Positions 35,725-50,700 of a stretch of 64,000 nt of DNA are shown in pieces. The notes beneath the pieces are model-generated. The model had not been told where the DNA came from. It was given only the letters and a program-made list of their open reading frames with translations, and ran no database searches. Both the position numbers and the translations under genes were made by a program. This DNA comes from Macrocystis pyrifera (lineage: Eukaryota; Sar; Phaeophyceae; Laminariales; Laminariaceae): positions 2,268,320 through 2,332,319 of the forward strand of contig JASSKH010000035.1 of assembly GCA_031763025.1 (NCBI GenBank), written 5' to 3'. Every line of letters begins with the position of its first letter. Position 1 is the first letter of the stretch.

Positions 35725-38700
35725 ATGCCTATCCGCCTGCTGAGCGTAGAGCTCGTCCGTGACATAGTCGAGAGCTATGGGCAGATAACAACGCTCAACC
35801 TATCCACCAATGGTGAGTGAAGAAGGGAGTATATCTGGCGGATTGTCTCCATTGTCGTTTGTATCGATCTACTACTTGTATGCCGGCATGCCAGCATGCC
35901 AGCACCCTCTGCAGTTGGTTGCCCGATTTGCAGGAACTTGCCGCGCGACTACGTATAATGTAGGTTTTGAATCATGTGGTATGATTGATACCTCTTGTAG
36001 AGTCATATGGGCGGACGGTTGAGGGTTGAAGCCTCGACCTGCTTGCACGATTGCACATGGGGAGGTGGGGGGAGGGAGGGAGGGAGGGATACGTGGATTG
36101 GATTTGTGTGATGGCTTGTGGATCGCCTACATACACGTTGCTTCTCGTAGCAGGATGTCAGCATCCAACCGATCCAACCGGTGTTACGATATATTCGTTG
36201 AGCTGCTTCTGTTGATGGGCACCGCGCGTGTCGGCTTTGCTTTGGATGTTGTCAACAATTCAAAATATTATTCGTTCGCACGTACCATACAATGCGAAAT
36301 GCAACCGTCGGTGTTCTTACACGGCTTGCGTCGATTGTCGAACTACGGACGAGCTGCTCTCGCCCTCCGTACGTAGCTGTAGCTGGGAGTACTTGCTGCT
36401 GCTGCGTGATCCAACGCAGCAGACAATTACCTGGTACAACATAGCAGGTTGTGCCCATATTGCTTTGCGCGGGTAAGGTTTTGAACGAAACCAGGAAAAT
36501 GTTCAGTTTTCGTGGCGTCTTGTTTTTTTCGTTTTTTCGTTCAATTGCTTTTCGTACCTACTAATATCAATATGTACTGACTGTTTGTACATGCGTACAA
36601 GAAGTCGGGAGGAAATCGAACAGCTGGAACCTGCTTTGTATCGGCAAAGGGCTTACCCCAACCGATTACGTACGCTGCTCTTTCTCTCGAGCTTAGAGGC
36701 ACGCACTACTTACCGGTACTCTGATTGTACTACGGCATACTACTGTAGCAGGTATAGTACCTGAGGTTTCGGTAATCCCCCCAAATAACGCCTTTGTTTA
36801 TTGGAACTACAGCACAAATAGCAGTAGTGTTTGGGTGAACTATGGGCGGGAATACAAGGACCGTTTGTACATTGATATGAAGACGTAGTGGTTGATTATA
36901 TTTACGCCCACAGCAGTTCTAACCGTATACCTTAAAACACGCAATACGAGTAAAACACACCCTTTCGGACGAATTTCAAAGCTGTGTTTTTCCACAACGG
37001 GGAGAGAGAGTGTAAACGCCGAGCGACGCGTCTATGGACTTATCTCGACGAGACATTTCTAAAGTCGCCATTTTCGTTTTGTGTGCCCCCCTTTCTAAGG
37101 CATGCTTTGGAGAAAATTGGCTCTGAAATTCGTCCCGGGGTGTCTGTCGTCTTAAGTGTTATTCTGGGCGGTACGTACCTGATACAAACGAAGTGCGTTC
37201 GTTTTCGGCGCTTATTATTTGTTTTCTTGTTCGACTCGTGGAATACAGCAGTAGAGTTTGCGACAACTATATTTTTTGAGCACTGCCTTCCTTCAGGTGA
37301 AAAAAGTGAATTCCCTTCTTATCATATTTTTAATTTTTGTTGTGTTTACGGAGAAGAAACACAACAAAACGGACCTCACAAACCCTTCGTGCCGTATCAG
37401 ACAGGGGAGCCGGGGGGCACGGCAAGCCATTTGGTCACACAGCGAACACACCTGCGTTGCATTGCCGACAAAAAAAACTCATTTTGGCCAATTGTACAAT
37501 CAAATAAATGCCTGAAAGCACCTCTACTTCCGTTTTTTTTCGTCACCGATATTTGGTTATTCTGCTCTAGCTCAAAACTTTTCCATTGATCCAATATTTG
37601 GCAAGGCAGACATGGGCTCCTTGGTACACTCCCGCGACGGTGGCAAAGCGGCAGCAGTTTCCGTATCCTGCTTCCAGTCGGACCTCGTCGCTAAAGTTTG
37701 AAAATGGGCAAAAAATATTGTTTCAGGCGTTTGAATTTGATTTTCTTGTACTGGAGTCAAGTGTATTTTTGGCTGCTGTAGAAAAATATTTTCGTTTCAA
37801 ACTCGTACGTACGTACCAGTTTCCTTTGCAATTTTTTGGTAACGTTTTTTTAAGTATGATATTGGGGTAAGCCGGGCAGCGCAGAAGCCTAGAACATGCT
37901 CCGTCGCTCTGCCACTGCTCTTCCCAAGGAAAAAGTAGCTGCTGAATTAGCAAGGCCAGCACGTATCACGTGTCTGCATATGCATCGGGACGGAAAACGG
38001 AGTTCTTTAGCGTGTTTCGACTGTCGGCACAAGCGAGAGCAGGATGGCCGTTTTGTGCATGTTTTTGGTGATTTTTTAGGCACCATTCTCAGGTCGACCG
38101 TGGCAACTGGAGGTTCGATCCCTAATTTCGCAAGGCGGAAATGACATGACTGGCTGTGTTCGAGCACACACACGGAAATCTGGTCAATTTCGTCAAGGTC
38201 TTCGAGTCGGACCTCGGCCGTGAAAATGGCCTAATCGGGCGGCGCAACTGCCTCGACCGAAGCTGCCGTTTGCTTGAAGCTACGATGAACAAAATTTATC
38301 CAAGCCTAGGACGGCCGAGCGCCAACCAGCCACATAACAGGCTCTATCAGGACTTGGTTGAGTTCCTCTGAGCGTCCTGTGCCATTTGGGGCCTTCTGTG
38401 GGCAGCACGGTGACCACGAAGAGTGCCCCAAAAGACCCTCTGTGGGGCTGATCTCTGCCAAACCCCGGTTTCAGTAATAATCGCATTTTTTTATTGCACC
38501 TGAAATAACATTTTGTGGGCAATGCAACACAGGTGAACAACACACAAGAACCCAGCGTAAAAGTAGCCACGACAACCCAGCAACGCCGGTGGGGATAGAG
38601 CTAATCACAATGCCGTCGGTGCTGTCCCAAGACAACACACAGAGCGGCAGCACAGTTCGCGGCAGCTAGCGGCAGCATCAGCAACAACAAGGAGCAGTAG

Positions 38701-41700
38701 TTGAGCAGCAAGCAGCTTCCTTTTTGCAACTTTCAATTTTGGGACCGGCTGTTCTTCTCGCCGTGTGCTGCTGCTGCTGCGCTCTAGACTGCGCGCGCCA
38801 CCTCGCCGACGCGCTCCGCTCCGCCTGTTTTTAGGAAAAATTAGACGGCGGCGACCTAACACGGCGCCGACGCCGCCACCGCTGCTGCTGCTGCTGCTGT
38901 TGCTACCGCAGTGTTGTGGAATTGAAACGATACACGACCTGTCATCATGCTCTCGCGCTCGACAAGCCAGGCGGTTCGAGCACGAGTATACGAGTAGTCG
39001 CTTTCGGAACGACGCATCCTCCGCGACAACGAGTGGGCGCAGAGCGTGCTATAGCGGCGGCCCGCCGACGGCCCGCTGGGACAGTCCAACGCCGCTCGCC
39101 CGCACCATTTTCTAGTTACACCTCTCGAGCCTCTGTGCCCCCAGTTGGTTGTTGTGTTGTGCCGTGTCGATATGCAACAGCAGGTGGTGCGTGGTGCGTG
39201 GCAGGCGCGGAATATACTCGGCGCTTATAAGCCAATGATATGGAGAGCAAAAAAGTACCGTACATTTCGTCAATTTCCTACGTACCTTCGCTAAAGTACT
39301 TTTTTGCCCTTTTTGGCTAAAAATGTCGCGTTTCTTGCCTTCGGTATTTCTTTTGGGGAAGTAAATTTCTGAGAACGCTTCCCCGCGAACGCTAGTTTTC
39401 ATAATAATGGCTTGACATTTATTATTTCACCCGTCACAACAACGAAACTTGTTGACCTGCTGTGACATGTACTCTGCCGGTACCTTAATTCTCGTAGGAA
39501 AGTACTATTAATACGACATCTCAGGTAATAATCTACTGCTTACTGCGTAGAAATCACACGAGTTGTTGCTTGCGCTACTTGTTTAGTAGCAGTTTTTTTT
39601 TTTTTTTTTTTTTTTTTTAGTAGCAGTATCATAGGCGTGGAAGCCGAGAGCACAATTGTGTCATGCTTCTGATTTTTCTGGTCCGCTGGTGAGCGGAAGC
39701 TGGTTAGAAAGAGATAGATGGCTGTATGGTTTGGTTTGGTTCGGTTGGGTTATCCGCTTGGCGGCGTTGCCAGCGCGGAAACTTTTTCGAGGCCGCCCGA
39801 GCAAACGTTCGAGGCCGTTCATCTTCAACAGGTTAAATAAGAGCTAACTGCGCCGCCTCCTCGGTCGATCGGCGCCCAGAGATATCGCGGATCGAAAATC
39901 TGGAACGTCTGACGTGTCTGACCAAGCTCAACCTCTCCTGCAACCGACTGGGGCCCGCCCCGAGATCTCTGGAAGGGTTGACGAACCTCACGCGCCTCAG
40001 GGAGCTCGACATGTCCGACAACAGTATGTGAGTCTGTGGCGTATAGGGGCTCTGTATTTCGGCACGTACTGCGCAGGATAGTAAGGGCGCTCTGGTGCAC
40101 GTAGACAGGCCCTCGAGCAGCAAGTACCGAGCAACTCCTGGTACAGCGGTTAGGGGAGTGAGGGTTGAGCTTCTTTTGGCGCCGTTGTTGAATGAAGGCC
40201 ATCATCGAGATAGTACTCTTATATCCATCGATCTACAACAGTGGTACCATTGTTCGACAAGTTTGTCTTTTTGATGTATCGCAGACTATTGCGTTGTTGC
40301 GAGTGAAGTTTCCTTAGCCACAAGTCTCCAAAATATGTTCGAAAATCCGATGATCCTTCCGTGTTTGGCGTGTCTGAGTCGTTTGAACGTAGGCCGTAGC
40401 TGAGTAAGTACATTTTTGGCCCCCTTCAACGGGGCTGGGTGGTTCGCCATTGCATGTTTCATGCACGAGGTCATTTCTTATTGCAGCTGGCCCAATGGCG
40501 TCGACGTTGAACGGCTCTTCGTTCTTGTGTACAAGGTTATTTCCCTGAGCTGGGAGTTTGGGTACGCTTCTACCGTTTACATGTTTTACTCGCTTGCGAA
40601 CGTACTCCGTGGAGTGAGATTTCCGCGGTGGCGAGCGTGCGCCTACCGCGTCAGATAGAGAGCGTTGCCCATGTTATGGGATGTGCGTTTCGGCTCTCGA
40701 CCAATCCTGATTGCGTGTCGACGCAACTCCGCATGCCACGCTTCGTTCGCACCGCTTTGATTCTTGCAGAACAAGCCTACAGCCATTGGCCTCCGCCTCG
40801 GGATCACTGGCGCTGCTGTACGTAGCCAACAATTCGATCGCAGAGATGGAACAGGTGCGTCTCGAAATATGTACCTTGATAATTTGAATGCTTGCTGTAC
40901 GAGGTAGGGGTCTGGCCACCCCATGCCATCTTCACAGTGACCGCATTAGTTTTCTTATGACCCATGTTTTCTCCCACCGTCGCCCACCTACCAGATCTCC
41001 TACTTGGCTTCGCTCACGGCCCTTTCGGACCTCGTCGTGGCGGGAAATCCTGTGACCTCGGAGGTAGACTATCGCCGCCGCGTTCTGAGTCTCCTGCCAT
41101 CTCTCACCGCCTTGGATCACGCGTGAGTTTTTGAAGCTTCGTGTCGATGGCATCCCGACCTACACGTGTGCGAGCAGTTGAGGTGAACGGGGAGCCTGGA
41201 GCCGAAACGCATACTTCATGGCGCCACGTCGCGCGGGGAGACAAAACAGTAGTGTTAACCGCACCACTACCGTCGATATCACCCTTGCCCACCGCTATCT
41301 CGCAACGCCGCCTTATTCCCCCCCCCCCCCGCGCGTCGACAGCCCCCGAGAAGAGGACCAGCCAGCTGATGGGGGCGACCGGCGGGCCGAGCTAGCTGGC
41401 ATCTCAGCCGACGAAAGTTCTTGGTGGAAGACCGAGCCCAGAAGTCGACCCATGGCCCCGATTAGACCGCTACTAAACAGCTCAGAAGCGCAACGCACAC
41501 CGGACTCCATGGCGCCTGCTCCTTCTAACCGCATCGGAGAGGGTGGCGCTCCTGACGTCCAAGAATCCAGCGCACTCGGGGGTGATGGCGGCGGCGGCGG
41601 CGGCGGTGGAGGCAGCGGCCATGCGGCAGGCACGCAAACGGTCTCGGAAAGATCGCGTGGGTCGGCGGTCGTTCCTGGTCTGATGTCGAAAGGGCCGGGC

Positions 41701-44700
41701 GATGTGGCGGTAGGATTGACTGCCAGGCGTCTAGGGGTAGGATTTGAGGGCGCTCAGCGGGAAGGTGGAGGCCAGGGACAATCGGCGGCGGCCGGACTGG
41801 TGGCGGCAGCTGAAACAGCGTACGTGGCCGCTCATCCGGGGGCGATCGCACAAGCCTCGCCCTGCTGCGTCGTGGAGGAGCTCGTGGGCGCAGGAAGCAG
41901 CGAAGAGCACTACGGCTCGGTTGAAGGCGCGGGGAAAATTCGGAGCGGGGAGGCGGCCCAGCCGACGCTCCTGAGGGCCGGGGCCGGGGCTCTCCCTGCT
42001 GTGGTGAACGGAGCCGGGCCTGACGATGACGACGTTTCGGAGCCTGCAATCGGAGGGGGTGAGGCAAGCCTATTTATTGGGCAAGCGACAACCGGCGCTG
42101 TGGTCACGCTGGGTGCCTCTCCGGTTACGGCCGATGGGCCCTCCGTCGGCGCACATCTCGCAGAGGCAGCGGTTGGTCTCGCCCCTATTAAGAGTGGGGC
42201 CGTGGAAGGGATCGCCGGGGCGGCTACGTCACATGGAGAATACCCTTCGAATCCACCAGGTGTGGCACTGGGCGTGTCAACGTTGACAGGAGAGGCCGGT
42301 CGGTCCCAGGCGACGGCAGGATTGACCGGGGGGGATGCACGCTTGCTGCCTTACGTTGACGATGCGACTGGTGGTGGTAAAGGAAAGGGGGTGGGTCAGG
42401 AATCGTGGACCGTCTCGCCCGACCTTCAGGCTGAGAAGCATTGGGGGGGCGTACTTGAGGGTGATCGCTCTGCGAGCGTGCGCAGCGTTCCAATCGGAGC
42501 CGCCGGCGATGGTGACATCTCTAAGCCTGCCGTCCGCGCCTCCGGTTGGAAGGAACAAGGGGATAGTGCCTGGCTGAATAATCGGGAGGCTGGCGCAGTA
42601 ACGGGAGATCCTGCTGGTAGCGGCGGCGGCGGCGGGCGGCGGCGGCGGCAACAGTGGTGGGGGTGGCGTCATCGATGCCAACAGATTTGCCGATCCCAGC
42701 CGCCGGTCGTATGACGGCCAGGCCGCGCGCTTCGCGCTCCGCGACCGCCGCCCTTCCCCCTCTGCGACGCGCTCCCACCCGAGACTAGCTGACACTGCGG
42801 AGGTGAGAGTGCGCTCATCTCTTCCGTGGGGGTGGGGGAGGGCGGACAAATCCCAAACTACATCGCCGCAAAAGGCGCCTCCAGAGGTCACGAGTGCGGG
42901 GGTTTCAATGAGTGACCAGGCGCTACCGACGGCGGGAAAACGCCGAGGAGGTGAAGTTGACGGCAGTGATAGTGGAAATGGTGGTGGTTGTGGCGCCGTT
43001 GGAGTTGGAAGGAAGGTGGTGATGGTCGACGGGGGCGAATGGGAGGCGCTCACGCGGGAAAACGACAGCCTCCGCCGGCAGTTTGCGTTGGCGGAGAAGA
43101 GGTGAGTTTTTTTTCATCTGTCGTTTTGAAGAACCTGTTTCGCATTTTATGCTACTGTAGACACCCTTTGTCCCACTTGCTGAACTGTTCATCCTGGATC
43201 CGTCGAGGTTGTCACTGGCTATGGCTCAGCGGTAGCTGTACTCGAGTAGGTCTTCCATGTTCGTTCTGTGGGGCAGTTGAAGCAGGCCACGCTCAATGAC
43301 TGTTCCGCCCTATGAATCCGAAGAGCATTACACAATGAACCGCCTCTATCCTCATCGCGCGCCACTTCGAGATCAGGTGTGACGCTCTCGTAAAGATGCA
43401 GCAACTTGCGGACGACGCTCTCTCCGAAGAAGACGCCTCATGTTTTTCGGCATCGCGTTCACCGGCGGCGGCGGTCCCCGTCCCCGCATGTGGGCGAATG
43501 ATGGACGCCTCCTCAGCCGCCGGGGAAAACCCTGCTGACCCGTACCCGCTAGCAGACGGGCGAGAACCACGGTCCCTCGATGAGGCTGATGGGGACGCGA
43601 AGAACGCCAGGGGACAGGCGGTGTCGAAGCTGCTGGCCTGCTGGAGGGGGGAAGTCTTGAAGTTGCTGCTGCAGAGGGGTGTCGTGGTAGAGGCGGCGGC
43701 TGCCGAGACTCGCAAGGCCGCGCGAGATGTGGCGGAGGCCAACGAGGCGCGTTTGAAGGCGGAGACGGAGACCAAGGTATGAGCAGAATTCCCCTTTGCT
43801 GAATGCCTTTGCTGAATGGAGGGCGAGTTCCCTGACACGGGGAAGAGCCAGGGAAGTGTAAACGGAGTTTGGGTGGGAAATGGAGAATTGATAAAGGCGA
43901 ATTACGTACCTGGTATGCTTTTATCGATCTCTTCTCTCTGGCGCAGGAGCGGGTTTTTATGATTGGAATGCCCTTTGGGTCTGGGCTTCATGGTCCAGCG
44001 GCGAATGCTCTTTCGTTCTCGGATGATTGGCGCTGTCGATCGCTTTCTCTCCCCCTTGAACCGTAGTTTGGTCGTGAAAACTCCCTCTAAACGCGGAAAA
44101 ACAACTGCTCGCGTCGGAAATGTGAGGTAGATAGGCAGGTTGGTCTAACCGCTGCGTTATGCGGAGTTTGAACCCCCCCCCCCTCCATCCCCTGGCTGTC
44201 GATAAGGGTCTCAATGAGCACGTACCTCTCGGCCTAAATGCCATCCGCTTGGCTGCCGTCTCGCAGAGCTTGGCGCAGCGAGCGCTTGCAGCGGAGGCGG
44301 AGGCGGAGCTGTTGGGTATCAAGCTGGCCCATGCGTTCGACGAACTTCGGAATGAAAGCACGGGGTGCGTGTGTGACATGTTGTAGTTCAGGTGTCCCGC
44401 TCTCGGGGTTTCACTTCGTTTCGCTGACGGTTTTCGCGTTGTCGCTGGGAGCGCGAGTCAATATCGGGTAACATCAGGAGAGCACAAGGGAGCACAAAAA
44501 CTTGGCGTCGGGGGCGAACGACGAGCATACAGCTGCAGCTTATTCCGACATAGGAGAAAAGACTTGCCGACTGTGACCGCCGATCTCGGGATGTGTGTTT
44601 GTCACCCGTTTTTGTTCGGAGGCGGGTGCTTGCTGGGTGCGGAGGTTAGACTTGCAGGCAATGACACCGTGCAGGGTGTGGACTCCGGCTGCGCGACGGA

Positions 44701-47700
44701 ATTAGTCCACCGGGGACTCGTTCAGGAGTGAGCGTGCCATCGAGATGCACAAAACACGCGTTCGGGTTTATTTTTGCGGTTCTGATTTTCCACATTCAAG
44801 TGTCTTGTGCTCACATTGGGTTGGTCATCACGTGTGTACCACAGACGGCGATCGGCGGAGTCGTCGAACGGAGGGTATGCCGCGATGGTGCGCGATCTGC
44901 GTGCGTGGGTGCAAGGCTTCGTGGGGCGAGCGAGCGAAGGCTTCTTCGAGCGGGAGGCGCTTCTGGCACGGTGAGACTATCACGGGGTGGGGGAGACTGG
45001 CGGTGCGCTTGTGGACGTCGTCGATAGGCACGTTTGCCTCAAGGCTCAACTGCGAGTAGGAGGCTGTATCAGTGCCGAATGCAGCGCTGCTTGCTTGTTG
45101 GTACGTTCAGGGGCACCGTTTACCACAGATCCCTTAAAGCTCTCATCGGGGCGGGTGTGTTTTTTTTTTGTGTTTTCTTTGGTCAACGTCGCGCTAAGCT
45201 TGAGACCAAATCGTGGATGTTTGTGGAGTATCGGGGGCGCTCAGCTGCTCGTACGCTCTGAATGCAGTGCTCGCGACACGCTCATTGAACGGCAGTCGCC
45301 GTGGTTGTCTACGGGTAGCCCCGCAGGGGAAACACTGCAGCTTTTTCCACCTGCGTGGAGACGTCCTCCCTGTTTGTGGCACCGCGCCGTCGCTGGACGG
45401 GACGACTACGGTATCGTACGGAAGCAGTAATGCCCGATAGTTGGGAAAAGTTCGGTTCATGTTCTCTAGGTTTGAATCAAGCTTTACAAGACCGCAAGCG
45501 TTCCCTTCCGATCTCATGGAGGCGTTGTACACGCTATTGCCCCCCGCCGTGCTCCCAAACCCTCGATTCAGGGGTGTTGCTAAGCTGGAGGCGTTTTCTC
45601 AGAGGGTGGGGCAAGCTGCTGGGAGACTTCACATGGTCAGGACCCTTCTACAGCACAAAGAGGCAGGCCTTGTAGGAATGATTCGGCGTTGTTGCAGTGG
45701 TTCGGGATGGTTCGATTGCTCTGTTGGCCTTCATGTGTGCGCGGGGTGTTTTACGATATGTTACAGCACCAGCAGCACGGTGTTGTGAAGCACTGGAGGC
45801 CCGGTCGGTGTTGTTTAGAGTGTCCTGCAGAACTCGACGTCGCGTTTTCGAGAGTCGCGCGCTGTTGGGTGGCCTCAACCTATGGGCAGAGAACTTTAGA
45901 GTAGAAAAATGTCCCGGTCACAAAATTTGCGAAGGTTCGGCTTCAGCAGCGTTCTCGGTGTTGCCTCTGTACTACAACCCGCAGCGAACCTGCGAGCGTG
46001 CCGTGGTGCGTGCTTGGCTAGCTGTTTGGTTACCGGCTGACTTGTCCCACTCGGTGCTCTGCGTTGCGCGTTCCTGTCTTCCTACCCCCCACCCCCCATC
46101 CTCGCCCTTTTAGAAGTAGGAGCGGTGTTTCGCCTCGAAAGGGATGCGTGGTCAATCGTCAAATGACTGCAGTAAGGCAAGCAAGAAATAAGCCCCCCCC
46201 CCTCCCCCCTATATAATGTACCGTGGTAGATTGGGTTGGCGTCGGTTGGCAACGACGCTGTAAACACGCACCTCTCACTGCGTGAGCTTGACACCCAGGG
46301 TATCGTTTATTCGTTTCTTGTTGTTTTTGGCGGTCACCACGGCTTGCTGCCGAATTAGATCATTTGTGTGCCTGGAAAACCTTAACTCCGCACAGGGGGA
46401 ATGATCGTATCACGTAGTGTGTATATGGTAAGGCACCCACGAGGCAGTTACATATCAAACCTATTACTGTCTCTGGATTTAGTCACACCAAAGAATAAAT
46501 CAATTCGTTGACGCTGTCATCCATATGCAAGAAAGTCCGCCTCAAAGGTGGTTCTTAGTAGGATGCAGCTCACCCTTCATGCGACTCGCCCAACACCTTA
46601 GGGCGCTTCGCCCTTGGTGCAAGCAATATCTGCCTGGTTGGTGACAACCGGACGTGCTCCGTCCCGGCACTGTAGGATGCAAGGGTCTATGGTCATACGA
46701 CTACGGCAATGCATGATAATGAGTACCCCCCTCCCCTCCGCTCCCACCTATTTCCGAGAAGGCGCCGTGACGCTCCGCGCGACCAAATCAAACACGTACG
46801 GCATCAGGCGGGGCATAGTTACACCTGTCGCCAGGCACCCATTGTGTCCACTCCCTGCTGCCTCTTATCTCGACGAGGACAACGTCGCCGCCTCCGTCTC
46901 AGCCCCTGCCCTCTATCGTGTCGTTCGGTCGTACTGGTACGGCCGTCGCCTCCAGGTTCAGCTGCGCAACAGCCGCGCTGCACTTGCGGCTGACCGACGT
47001 GTGTGGCTCTTGGAACGCCGACAACGAGAAGCCGCGGCTCTGTCGAAGCTTTTGCCAGCGGCCCCTCAGGGGCACCCGCACCTCGAAAGTTCACCACTAC
47101 ATGCCGGATCGGAGCTGAAAACAGATCAAAGCAAGCGAACGAACGGTCCCGCAGAGGGGGTTAGGGCTGCACGAGTGAGAGAATCGATTCCGCCGCTGCT
47201 GGAAGGGCTGAGGCCAGAGTGTGAAGCCGTGATGCGGGCGCTTTTCTGCAGGGTGGATAGGTGCGGCGGCGGGTGGGTGGTGGCGATGTGTTGCCCTGCT
47301 AGGGGTAAGCCATCAATGCAAGTCCTGCGTGAGTTTATGACCCGCCGTTTATTGTTTTAGCAACCACTTACTTTTTTCTTCTATGAGCTGGTCTGCCTTT
47401 GCCAGAATGGATTGTGGTCGAGCAGTGACTCCTGACCCTGTTGCCGTCGGCCGATTGAACACTCGATGGCGGCGGAAGTATGTAAACCATCGCCCTGCAG
47501 TATTCCGAATTTGCCAGGCATGCGCTGCAACCCTGCTGTTGCTGATCTCGGTCTTATCCCCTCTTTTTTTTTTTTTTTCCGCTCGTATCGGTCACATCCA
47601 ACTCTGATCCACCAGACTCGGAACAGGCGCTGTGCGGGCGCGTCGCCTCCTGGACGTTCTCCGCTCGGACTGCGGTGTCGCCGAGCTTATGGAGGCCGCC

Positions 47701-50700
47701 GTTGGGACGCAACGCTGGGCAGCCGCCCTCAATTCCATGGAGACCGCGCTCTGCCCCGCTGGTGACTCTGTCGACAGTGGCGGCGGCGACTTGACGAGCG
47801 TGGGCGAAACGCGCCTCGAACGCGACGTGACTTGGGGCGAATTTCTCCTCTTTTTTCTGCCCTCGACCGGCCGTGCAGACGACGCCTACAACGCTGGCCT
47901 CGTTTTCCGAGGAGCGGGAAGAGGCGGCGGCGGCGGCGGCGGCGATGTTTACGTCGACCCGTCCGGATCAATGCCGCCCCAGTCGACGACATCGAGTGCG
48001 GCTAACGCGACGGCCTACACCGGTAGCTCACGTGATGCTGCCACGAGTGGCGGCCGACGATCAGGTGCCTTCGGGGCTGTCACGGAAGATGCCGCTGCCA
48101 TGCTCCGGATGGTCTTGCCTCCTCATTGGACCGCTGGCGGGGGCTTGCGGATGGGGAGCGCGGGTTCGGTGCCGGTTGTGGAGGGTGACGGCGGCGGTGG
48201 GGGAGGGGGGGGCGAGAGCGAGCGAGGGCTCGCCGCGCTCAGCGTCGGGCAACTACGTCGGGAGGTGCTGCGGCTGGCGAGGGAGCGCGCGTTTTTGTTG
48301 GTGCTGGTGAGGGAAGACGGTAGGCTCGGGAGGACGAGGGCCGAGGCTGTTCACGACCAGTACCGGCATGAACTGAGGGAGTTGCACGCGAGAACAGGGT
48401 GAGTTAGCTATTCTACGGCGACGTTTTTTTGTGTGGATTCGGTTTGGCTACGCCATTCGGCGGGATTCGATACCGCCGAGTGTTTTTCCACTTTGAATAT
48501 AGGTGCGTCAGCAAAATATGCAGTCGTTGTCTGTTCCTACCAGTAGGAAGGGTATCCTTAGCCAAGTGCTAATGGTGATGACCGCAACTCTCCAAGGCGC
48601 GGCGTTCGCTGGCCGGCTGGGGACGGCCTGTTCTGCTTGAATTTCGTGCGTGTCGTGGGCGCAAAAATATTTACCTTAAGCTGGTTGCTTCACGTTAATA
48701 GTTAAGGCCACGGGAAAACCCTCAGGAATCTGTCGTGTAGTAGGCGAGATTAGGCGTCTTGCCAAATATAAAAACGACGTAGGAATATACAGCAAGGTAT
48801 TTAAAAACAAGATTCACGTTTTCTCGGTTTGGCAGTAACTAATAATCTGGTTTTCGTTTTTCCCCTTTTTGAGCCATAATACCCTACCTCTCATTGGATC
48901 GTATCTTGACATCTGCCTTTTTATCTTGTACGTCGGCTTACGAGTTCAAGAGAACCGCGAGGCAACCAGCCAAGTTGTGGCGTAAGCCGCATAATAGATG
49001 CTGTAGCCATGGTACTATTAAGAGGGACAGGCGCGAAAAACAGAAATATCCGATTTTGTGATTGTTTGTGCTGCTGACTGGCAACTTCGGGTACACGAAA
49101 GTATCTCGGTGAGTTGTTTCTGCCTGCCTGCGACTGCTGTCTGGTGCACCCGACGCCCTCACATACCCCGTTAAGAGCATACTTCGATTTTGCGGGCTGC
49201 GGTTGCTTGAGAGGAGCTGTAGGTGTCCGCAAGTGAAGTGCAAACTTTAAGTTGGGGGTTGTTTTTTGTCTCACTGTGTGCCTTCCGATTTTCGACCAAT
49301 TTCGACCACTGCAGCACCCCAAAGTCGAGGTGTCGACCTCCGTTAAAAAAAGGCGGACGGCCAATCTGGAGAGAATCACAAGCTGCTGTGGATGAAACCC
49401 TAAACTGGTACGCCCGCTCTCTGCTGAAAGCACGAGCCAGCCGAAGGTTCAAACGCAGCGTGTCAAAATAGCGGCGCGATTGACTGCACCGAAAAAATAT
49501 GAGAGATTATTCGAGCTGGTTTCAGCAACATGCATTACATTTCACCTTCGGGCCTTCGACCAATGAATACGTTGGATTACTCGACACTAATCGCATCAAC
49601 AAGGGGAACGCATCGGTCAAGAGTTTTTGTTGATCGAAGCTGAATTTTGTTGAGACGTGGAAAACTGTTTAAACATTTAGATTTACTTGAGCGGGGAAAC
49701 AAAAAATGAAAACAAATCGAGATTTCAGCACGTTCATTAGGGTATGTTTTGCCTTTTTCGTGACCATACAACGATACTTACTGCTTGACTCGCGGTATGA
49801 CGGCCCCAGCACATAAAGTAACGGTCTTGGTTGACATTCGATGTTGTACAGACACAAAAAATTCCAATCGGTAAATTAATCGTACCTTTAGGCCTGTTTT
49901 CGGTTTATATTGGGCCTACTTTTGACCAAATTTGCTCAACGTCCTACGCGTCGTACGAGTATGACAGTATTTTCTTGACACAAATCTCATTTTTTGCGCC
50001 GGGTTTTCGAGGTTTGGGAAACATTTTTTTGGCATGGTTAGTTTCCATGGCAATATGAAAAAAATGAGGACTGGCTGGCATTCTTTTTTTTCAGTGCATT
50101 AGTCAAAAGGTTCAATTTTGCCGAAAAATCTCTATAAAAATGGTAAAAAATTGCGCCTTTAATACTCTTGGGTCTTCAGCGGGGAAAATTAAAATTGACG
50201 ATAAATAGTGACGACTACAGCAACGGCCACTACGTGATCGGGGGATGGTACAAACTGGTGTTCGGGTTACAATGCATGGAGCCTCGTGGCACGGGCGGAA
50301 CATGATCCTCCCCGTACTGCTGCTGGGAGCTTACTCTGCTCCTAGACGGTTGATAACACAAATGGGATTGTTTTAGGAAATCTGCTTTTTTGCTTGTTAC
50401 ACAGCAGTATGTTGATTTTTTTTTTTTTTCGTGTTTGAATGTTCAAGATAAAGGACAATGAAGCCCGGGGTACGAGTCTCGCCAGAGGTCGTATTTCTGC
50501 TTTTTCTGCCGTGGGTAGAAGAAGGGAAATCAATTGGAGAGAACCACGATAAAAGAACACCCGACCGGAGAGTCGAAAGTAGAATGAACTACACTTTTCT
50601 AAAAAAACACACGACTAGGGAGGGACAATATGAAGGGAAAAGCAGGCGCTGATTAGGGGTTTGATCACCCCGGAGGATGTTATCGGCGGGAGGCCGTATC

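Noticed and set aside
42277..43053. 258-codon minus-strand open frame rich in Pro/Ser
   Set aside because: It is the complement of the Gly-rich exon of the LRR gene, and no domain is visible.
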